DNA of 64,000 bases, taken from Circinella umbellata. Its lineage: Eukaryota; Mucoromycota; Mucoromycetes; Mucorales; Lichtheimiaceae. The notes beneath the pieces are model-generated. The model saw only the letters and a list, made by a program, of their open reading frames with translations. It did not search any database and had not been told where the DNA came from. Both the position numbers and the translations under genes were made by a program. The stretch is from positions 327,493-391,492 of the forward strand of contig JAIWNF010000046.1 in NCBI GenBank assembly GCA_025093555.1, written 5' to 3'. Each line of letters begins with the position of its first letter. Position 1 is the first letter of the stretch. Positions 56,269 to 64,000 of this stretch are shown here, one piece after another.

Positions 56269-59109
56269 ATGGGTGGTTCTGGAAGCGGTCGAAGACAAAT
56301 TAATGGCACTCCTGCACAGAATCGGGAAAGAAACAGAGATATTAGAATGAATGAGTTGTCTCTTAACAATTCTGCTGTGGCAGATATGGAAAATGACGAA
56401 GACGCAGCTTATAGAGATGCTAGGGATCGCGCTGCCCTTGAGACATTTAGCGCAGCTCGACAAAGCCGTCCTCAAAACACCATCAATCAGTACTTGAATC
56501 GCCAACAAGAATTCAAAAGATGGTGTATCAAGAAAAATGTTAATGCTATCCCTGATGATGGAAAGCTTCACTTTTTCTTGAAAACAGAGGTTGGTTTTAT
56601 TGCTCATTAGTGTGTTTCGACAAATAAATGTAATTTTGTTATTAAAAAATCTTATATAAGGTTGCTTTCCATCCCCACCGAAAGAGAGGAAAAAAAAGAA
56701 GTGCACCAGAAGATTCGCATGAGGATGATGCCAATCAGCATTCAAATGAACATGGGTCCAATGGTGTCAACAATGCTGATCATGCCGACGATGAGGTCAA
56801 TGACCTTCCTCAAATCGACGCAGCATATCAAGTTATGGATATGATGGACGAAATGGATGAAGAGAGAGATGGTTCAAGCTCTAATGCTACCACTACCATT
56901 CCCACCAATGATTCATCATCATCCTCAATCAACAGCACAAGCATCGAATCTGCCATTACTCGACAATTCAATGAATATGCTCAACTCGCTTCTGGGGTTC
57001 CTGGCAAACAGGTCAGATACTCAACCGTTTAAGCATATGCTGCTGCAATTGTTGATCTTTGGGCCGAGCAATGTTTGACGGATAATTCTTTTCGTCCAAG
57101 TCCTCGTGGAAAACGAGTGAAAGCATTACTTGACTGGTTGCGTAGAGAAGACGAAAAAATCGCTCGCGCAAACTTTGATGATAGAGTATGTTTAAGACAA
57201 CTTATTAAGCAACTTTTTGATATATGTGTAATGTATAGATAATCTAACAAATCCATTTATTTTTTAAGGGTGCATTTACCGCTGCAGATGGCTACACCAC
57301 TCATGCCGAAATGGAGAAAATTGTTGATCAATTTTGGACAAATGGAACTGAACTTGGTCTTCGAGATGGTACATCATTTTTATTGCAGTACTACGGTTTG
57401 CTTCGCGGTGAAAGTATTCGAAAAATGGAGTTTGCTGATTTGCAATCGCTTCATTTGGAGGATGAAGGTCCAAGTCAATGCCATGCTTTGGCAATGGTCC
57501 TTAAACAAGGAAAAACCAACAAGTTTGGACGCGTTGAAGTTGCTGGATGTATGCGAAACAAGAACGTGGCCATTTGTCCTCAGATGATGCTTGCTTGTTA
57601 CCTTTTCAGTCGTTATGAGATGTCTGGAGAGCAATTTCCTAGCATCAACAAGAACGCAGATTGGTTCTTTTACAAGCTCATCAAAGGAATGACAGAGGAT
57701 CCTCAAAAGGAGTTGTCATACCATCAGCACCTTAAGGCAATTACAAAGGCATTTGAGGGAGCTTGTCTCCATTCAAAAGCCAAAACTCATGCTATGTGTG
57801 GTGCCGCTGCTCGAATGGCAGAGATTAGAGGATCAAGCGAGGGCGCCATTCGTCGTGCAGGCCGTTGGAACACAAGTTCATTGACAACAGCCTACCTCAC
57901 TAACCTTCCCCACGAACTTCTTCGCACCCTTGCAGGTTTTCCAACAGAGCATGGATATTTTTATCTCTCTCGTGCCAATGTTCAACTGTCTCAAGAGCTT
58001 TGTAAAAAAATCTTCAAATTCGTTGATTATTGGCGTCAGAAATTAGATGAAGGTAATGTTGAACAAGTATCATGTGCCGCCGATATGTTTTTGAAGCTAT
58101 TGGATAGGCTATGTGTTGTCTTTTTGCAGGACTCGGTTCTTTTGAAAAAGAGATATCCTCAGCATTTTCTTTGGAACCATCCTTTGTTTCAAAGTGAGCT
58201 GTATAAAGATTTTGAAAGGTAAATATATTGTTTTTATAAAGATGTGATTCAACTTTTTTCTAACATACTTTTGTTAGATCTGTTGATGCTGCTGTGGAAA
58301 TCACTGAAGAACCTGAGCAACTGCAACTGCAAAGAGCAGTACCATTGGTTGCACAGCATCTTTCTGATATCAATCAGCAAATCGCATCGCGTTTTGATGC
58401 TCAAGCCCAACAAGCTGCACAGATGCAGGTTCTTCAATCCCTGTTGTCTGTTGTTACTCCTTTGCAAGTGCTTGTTCCTCACATCAGCAGCCTTGCAACA
58501 TTAGCATAGCAAGTAGCTGGCTATACTTCTGGGCAGGTTCCTTTGACAGTAACCTTGAACTTGGGCAATGTTTCTCAACAACAACCCACTCAAGAACAAA
58601 CACCTCAACCTACTCAACCCACACAACCTTCTCCGCAACCTTCCCAGCAACCACAAGAACTACCGCTACCATCACTTACAACAACATCCATCTCTCTCCC
58701 TTTTTTTCCACCACCACGAGCACAGAATCCAGCACCAGGACCAACACCAGACCAATTGCCTGTACCCACATATAAAATGTCTCGTAACACTGTTACGCTT
58801 GATATGCTTTGGCGTGAATGGTACCATGGCTTGGCTGGCGGTCCTTCTATTGAAGAATTAGAACGCTTGTACCATGTTACATGGCGTCGAGAAACAAAAG
58901 AATGTAGATTTTATAATCGCAGACGTATCATTATCGAAAGCATTAAAGATTATGCTGCACGACACAGACTGACGGATGAGGCAGCTGTCACGTTATTAGA
59001 AGAAAAGCGAAGTAGGCAAAGAAAAACTTTACACTGGATTGCCGAAAATCCAAGCATTTTTTTCAATAACAAATATCTTTTATTTCCAATTTACTACATT
59101 TTTCCCTAA
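56269..59109 (+). pseudogene. Crypton tyrosine recombinase with GCR1_C domain, inactivated
   Basis: Exons 56269-56589, 56661-57185, 57269-58218 and 58278-59109 make an 875-codon frame. The N-terminal part has an integrase-type SAM-like segment (NTINQYLNRQQEFKRWC) and an acidic insert. The catalytic part shows box 1 (LLRGESIRKM, R328), then KTHAMCGAAARMAE, GRWN and AYLT (tyrosine). In Cryptons the second box is HxxR; here the fourth residue is Cys (TGT at 57797-57799). The C-terminus is Gln/Pro-rich then a GCR1_C DNA-binding domain (TLDMLWREWYHGLAGGPSIE, then WRR...FYNRRRIIIESI). In-frame stops are TAA at 57030-57032 (after VRYSTV) and TAG at 58507-58509 (after SLATLA). The element inserts by site-specific recombination in active relatives. 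Confidence 0.88.
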
Positions 59110-60240
59110 CTTTCTCTACCTCCACAAACACATCTTATTGCTTGACAATATTTTAGAATATTTTTGCGTCATATTTTTTTTCATTATTATACACACTTTT
59201 CTCTTTTATATTTTCTTTTTCATTATCCTATCTTCTCTTTTATACTTATTTCTTTCATATTTCTTCAGCCTCTCTTTCCAGTTTTCTCTAATTTATAAGC
59301 TCATTCGATTATTCTTTAACCTCAATTTCCTCATGTTCGTCACTCAATATTCATCGTTTTTCTGTTTTTTTTTCTAGCTAAGCTGGTCTTCCCCCAAAGC
59401 ATTGTACCTTTTCTTGCTGATTGTTTGGTCACTACCTACAAGTAAGTGATAAAGAGCAGGTTAAGTATATTTGTCACTTGGGATATTCATGCGTAATTAA
59501 ATATTAAATTGCACAGTGCTACTAAATAAATTGACAATATATGGATAAAATGATAATCATGATAATCACTACTTAAAAAATAATAATTCATTTTTCTAGC
59601 TTATTTAAACGATAATATATCTACAAGAACTTTAAGAAATTATAAAATCCATGCTCAGGAAACAAAGGATAGATCAATATTCGTTTTCTTTTTATTCAAT
59701 CTGCTTATACTCAACCTAACATCTATAGTAATTATGACCAAAGCACCCTCTTCCATCAAAAACTCTAAATCCCTTATATTAAAAAAGTTATATTATTATC
59801 ATCCATATTCCAAAATCTACATTGATACACTACTGATTGCTGTGTTTTCCCAGGAAATGCCATCATTGCTATCAAATTACCAAACTTTTTCCACCAATCC
59901 ATAGCTATTACCTCTCATTTTGTTAAACTCTGTAACTGTTGATGGATCATTAAGTGCTTGTTCTCAATCCTGATTTCTTTTCAATGCAACGGTATCAATT
60001 ATCGCTTAAAATAATGTCGAGAAATATTTCGCCAGGGGTTCATAAAAGAATGAATGATAGGTTCGTCGATCAAGTGCGAAATACATTTAGGATTTACTTA
60101 AATAAATATAAAAATAATTTATATGAAACATACATCGTAATCTGGTTCGCTTAATACTTTTGTTTGAGGAAGTTCCATGCGCAGTCTTTAATATTAATGA
60201 CGATCCATGTTTAGCAATGCATGTACGATCTTCTTGTGTC
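59110..60240. other. Gene-free stretch after the Crypton gene
   Basis: About 1.1 kb rich in T and TTC runs, probably the 3' part of the Crypton and its flank. No protein-like frame, RNA gene or repeat was recognised. Confidence 0.45.
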
Positions 60241-60279
60241 ACCGTAAAAAAAATACTGTAAATTTTGTAAAATACTGTA

Positions 60280-60780
60280 GACTATACCTATTTGAGAAGC
60301 GGGGCAGCAAAATACTGTAAATACTGTTAAATCCTGTAAAAATCCTGTAAACTGTACCTATTTGAGAAGCGGGGCAGCAAAATACTGTAAATACTGTTAA
60401 ATCCTGTAAAAATACTGTAAACTGTACCTATTTGAGAAGCGGGGCAGCAAAATACTGTAAATACTGTTAAATCCTGTAAAAATCCTGTAAACTGTACCTA
60501 TTTGAGAAGCAGGGCAGCAAAATACTGTAAATACTGTTAAATCCTGTAAAAATCCTGTAAACTGTACCTATTTGAGAAGCGGGGCAGCAAAATACTGTAA
60601 ATACTGTTAAATCCTGTAAAAATACTGTAAACTGTACCTATTTGAGAAGCGGGGCAGCAAAATACTGTAAATACTGTTAAATCCTGTAAAAATCCTGTAA
60701 ACTGTACCATATGAGAAGCGGGGCAACAAAATACTGTACTGTAAAATTTGAGCAAAAAAATATAAATACTGTAAATTTTG
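60280..60780. repeat. 70-bp minisatellite
   Basis: Phrases TTTGAGAAGC at 60291, 60361, 60431, 60501, 60571 and 60641 (then a variant at 60711) give a 70-bp period with at least six full units. Each unit holds GGGGCAGC and four to five TAC/TCC-TGTAAA sub-repeats of about 10-12 bp. Units differ at single positions (AATCCTG versus AATACTG), in no simple order. The period is not a multiple of three, so the long open frames across it are chance. Confidence 0.95.
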
Positions 60781-61276
60781 TAAAGTCATCATGTAAAATC
60801 ATAATATCTGATTTACTATTGTAACACGTCTTTATTTTTTGAAAAAAGCTCAATTGGCATTTGTATCAGGAAAGCTGTTATAATATGTAAACATAAAAAA
60901 ATATACCAACCGAAAGGAATGGCGAATTAGAAGGATGAATATAGCTATAAAAATATATTGAGCTCTAAAAAATATAAAATAAAAAATACTGTTTGAAACT
61001 TCTAATATAATGTTAATTGAATTATTGAACTTGCGTTTAAACTTATGAGAGATGTATATAATAGCTATCGTTAGGTTCATGCTTTGAGCTATGAAGAAAG
61101 TAAGAGATATAAAAAATAATGAGGAAGAAAAAGAGAAAGATGATTTGGAGAGATAAAATATAGATGTGAAAAGAAGAGATATGAAAATGAATATAATAAA
61201 AAGAAACTGCATAAAATAAATTGAATATTAGTAATAATAGTTTGACAGGATGTTTGGCAGTTTTCTGGTTTTTTCT

Positions 61277-64000
61277 TTACAATAATCCAATGTCACCAGC
61301 TATTGTAGATTTAGGAATCATTTTTGGATAGATGTAGTAGTTGCGATATGTTGTGTTTTCATTTATAGTGGAAGTAGTCATCGGCATCTTCAAAATACCA
61401 GCATGGCATGTGATTGCTTCTGCTTCAACAACATAACGTTTACCACCCGTATGACCTATACCATACGGACCATACGAACAACCCGCACCATTGAGCTCCA
61501 CGCCATTCAAAATATCTATTAAGCATAAAATATGCTTTTCACCTACCAATGGATTTAAATTGTTAAATTTTGCAGTGTTTAACCTACCAGTGAATCTTTT
61601 CGTATTACCATTATATTCATGTGCGAAGTATATGATTGCTTCTCCAAAATATGATTGTATTTGCATATCCTTCGGTGCATTGCGACGAGCTTTCTTTCGA
61701 TCCACCTCTATATCCATTTTCACAAAATGGCACAATTTATCGGTCTTCCTCTTCGTCTTCATCGCATCATACACCACTTCATTCATATAAAGCCGTCTGC
61801 CTACAATAATGTTGTCGTTAATAGAATTCCATCCAACTCTATCATCTGGGAATTTTCGTCGCCAGAACTTAACCAAGTAGTGTCTCAGATTAACGTCACT
61901 ATAATCATCAACTTTGCGTTCAAAATGATCCCACAGTTCTACATCGTCAGAAAGAGGGCCACTGAATTCTTCATCTGTGATTTCTAATGAATAAGCTGCT
62001 GTTGGTCGAGTATTATCCATGTTTTCATGCGGCACCTGTCTATCTTCTAAAAGTGAGCTGTAGTATCTACAAGCTTGCTGGCGACGAAGTATATTACCGG
62101 CATTGACACCTGGATTCTTTTGTGACTTAATGCGCTTCTTTAAGAATCCTAAAAATAGTCCTCCAATGTTTTAGTAGAATTTTGTGAATATACAATTTAA
62201 AATATCGAGACATTTGACTTACCAATTGCACGTTCCATAGATCGTGCGCTGAAACAACGAAGTGGTCCAAGCAACCTAACCATCTCCGGTATATGTTGTA
62301 GGTAGTGCATATTTGACGAATACATATTGATCGGAACCACGTCATGCATATATTGGTGCCATTTAATAAAAGAACTACATTCATCCATCAATTAATATAA
62401 TATTAAACCCATATGTACATATATATATGTAGTTACTCTAACAAAATCTCATACCTTTCCATCTTTATAATGTCTTCTTCAGTTATTCGCCAAGATAATG
62501 CAATGGCACACCCTGTTACCAGGGAGGCCAATGCATCAATGACATCTTCTGCTTGTTCCGTCCCAAGTTGTAATTCCAACATGTCACATACCATAGTAGG
62601 GACCACAAACATCAAGAAACAAGTCCAATCGACCGCTCTCATATTACCAGGCTTTGTATAGTAGTCTATTATATATTGAGTAAGTCGTAGTTATGTACAT
62701 CACATAAGTTAATCTTTTAACTTACTTCTGAAGTCACCTTCAAAGATGGATGAAGGAATGGTGCTGGTCGATGTTTCAACGGAACTTCCGATTATTTGCC
62801 TTGCTGCATTGCTTAATTCAAACATCGTGGTGGTATTTTTAAAAGATCCACTAACCATTTCCCATACACGCTTTGACACGTTAGTTCCAATCAAGTGCAT
62901 TTCATCTAAACCGAAAAACGACGCCCCATGGAAACTGTCCAGTTCTGCGAATTTTGTTTTCTTTTTTATCGAAAATTCCTATATTATAATATGTACAGTA
63001 AGTGCATTTGATTCACTTCATGGTTAACAATCACTTACTGGAGCGCCATCTGTGTAATGCATAATGTCACGAAATTGTTGAACAGTATTACGCAAGCCTG
63101 AGAAGTAATTCCCATTACCAACACCTTCGGGACTTAACGCCTTCACAGTCTTGATAGGGCATATTCGGCATCCATACAGGGCTCGGTATGAATGGTGAAT
63201 GAGCTCTTGAACGGCAACTATATCACCGCTCGTGAGCATTAAGTGAACATTTAACCGAAACACACCGGCACCACATCTAACTTCTAGACCGGCTGTTTGG
63301 AGTTTGCGTAGTTCAATAAATAGAGGTTCTAGGAAATTGTCCATCGATTTTGGCTTGACTGGCAATACACAGACTTGAATCATATTTTCATTTTTATACC
63401 TTTAATTGAAAATGTGTTTTTAGTACGTGTTATTTTAAATATATATATATAGTAGACTTATCGTACCGTTCTTTTGGCGAGAGGTTTAAAATAATAATAT
63501 TGAAGATCGTCATACTAGTTTTCCCCTTATTAAAAGGTGCAAATCCATCAATATATAATGAGATCGCAATATCCAAATCTTTTTTAAACAAACTTTTCTG
63601 CTTCTTATACATATTTCCATCGAATATATCCTCACGCACTCCTTCCTCTTCACTTTCACGATCCATTAAAGTCATTAACTTTTTTCGTCTCGTGTCATTC
63701 GCAATTAATGCTGCTATTTGTTCAGCTAATGGCATGTACAACATTGTTGATACAGCCTGAAGGTTGTTATTATCATTTTCCTTGTATCGTTTCTGACCAC
63801 ATGGGCATCCAATCGAGACATAGTCTGTATATATCTGACAGCCGTTTTGACAATAATCATAATAGACTGGTTTAACAGGATACTGCTCAGTGATTTTAGT
63901 TTCGGCCTTATACTTTGACAGGATCGGTTTTCCAGCTACATAACTCTTTAATATAAGTACCGTAAATTCGATATATTAGTCATTCTGCAATTTTATTTTT
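61277..64000 (-). CDS. Tnp2-like (CACTA-type) transposase, 5' end outside window
   Basis: Minus-strand exons with matching phases: 63467 to about 63956, 63039-63399, 62726-62978, 62455-62665, 62223-62374 and 61277-62148. The upstream end has a CxxxC and CPCG zinc-like patch (CQNGCQIYTD, IGCPCGQ). The Tnp2 core follows: DIAISLYIDGFAPFNKGKTS, NIIILNLSPKERY, VCVLPVKPKSMDNFLEPLF, HLMLTSGDIVAVQELIHHSY, GCRICP, FFGLDEMHLIGTNV, RAVDWTCFLMFVVPTMV and FLKKRIKSQKN. This equals the DGFxP..., LP..R, ..PL..EL..L, GW/CP.C and DxMHxxxLG layout of the family. The C-terminal exon has an added domain (FGEAIIYFAHEYNG, HILCLIDILNGVEL). No stop or frameshift was seen in these exons. A decayed relative sits at 36213-38163. 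Confidence 0.78.

Noticed and set aside
60280..60780. Possible CRISPR-like array of regular repeats
   Set aside because: The whole 70-bp unit repeats, including what would be spacers, and the host is a eukaryote. It is a minisatellite.
60537..60792. Minus-strand frames encoding a repeated Phe/Tyr/Ser-rich peptide
   Set aside because: They run across the 70-bp minisatellite; the period is not a multiple of three and there is no start context or partner exon.
1..64000. tRNA or other standard RNA genes
   Set aside because: I looked for B-box (GGTTCGANTCC-type) sequences on both strands and found none with a matching A box. A covariance-model scan would be needed to be certain.

Overview
The window is nuclear DNA from a filamentous fungus, most likely an early-diverging one of the Mucoromycota (Mucorales type). 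The evidence is AT-rich DNA, compact genes with many short GT-AG introns (about 50-200 nt), a CSL (Su(H)/RBP-J-type) gene, and a transposon complement (Crypton with a GCR1_C domain, Tnp2-like, piggyBac, non-LTR LINE) typical of that group. The species cannot be fixed from sequence alone. No tRNA, rRNA or CRISPR array was found.

The window splits into two kinds of DNA. Two gene-dense housekeeping blocks (1-19.8 kb and 26.7-33.7 kb) hold the 3' end of a CSL transcription factor, a REX1-type RNA exonuclease, tubulin chaperone A, the complex I assembly factor CIA30/NDUFAF1, two closely related epoxide-hydrolase-like alpha/beta hydrolases 24 kb apart, an Opy2-like membrane anchor, the copper chaperone ATX1, a sarcosine/saccharopine-oxidase-type flavoenzyme, the molybdopterin synthase small subunit, GTP cyclohydrolase II (RIB1), a MATE transporter and the spliceosomal protein PRP3. 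I resolved the exon structures of these by hand from splice sites and reading-frame continuity; several genes open with a tiny coding exon of 6-15 nt.

Between and after these blocks (20-26 kb and 34-64 kb) lies a repeat-rich, decaying region: broken copies of unrecognised lineage-specific families, two Tnp2-like transposase genes, a nearly intact PD-(D/E)XK-like gene with one nonsense codon, a RecQ-type helicase that has lost its ATP-binding half and faces a small gene with a related N-terminus, an intact piggyBac-type transposase with palindromic ends, a 5'-truncated LINE that appears to have carried along flanking DNA (15-bp target duplication, two A tails), a small Zn2Cys6 gene, a Crypton whose lesions all fit C-to-T changes, a 70-bp minisatellite, and a 1-1.7 kb non-coding repeat family with copies on both sides of the piggyBac gene.

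Functionally, the first block mixes RNA processing (REX1, PRP3), cofactor synthesis (MoaD-type subunit, RIB1), metal and redox handling (ATX1, flavin oxidase, CIA30) and transport. These are ordinary single genes, not a pathway cluster.
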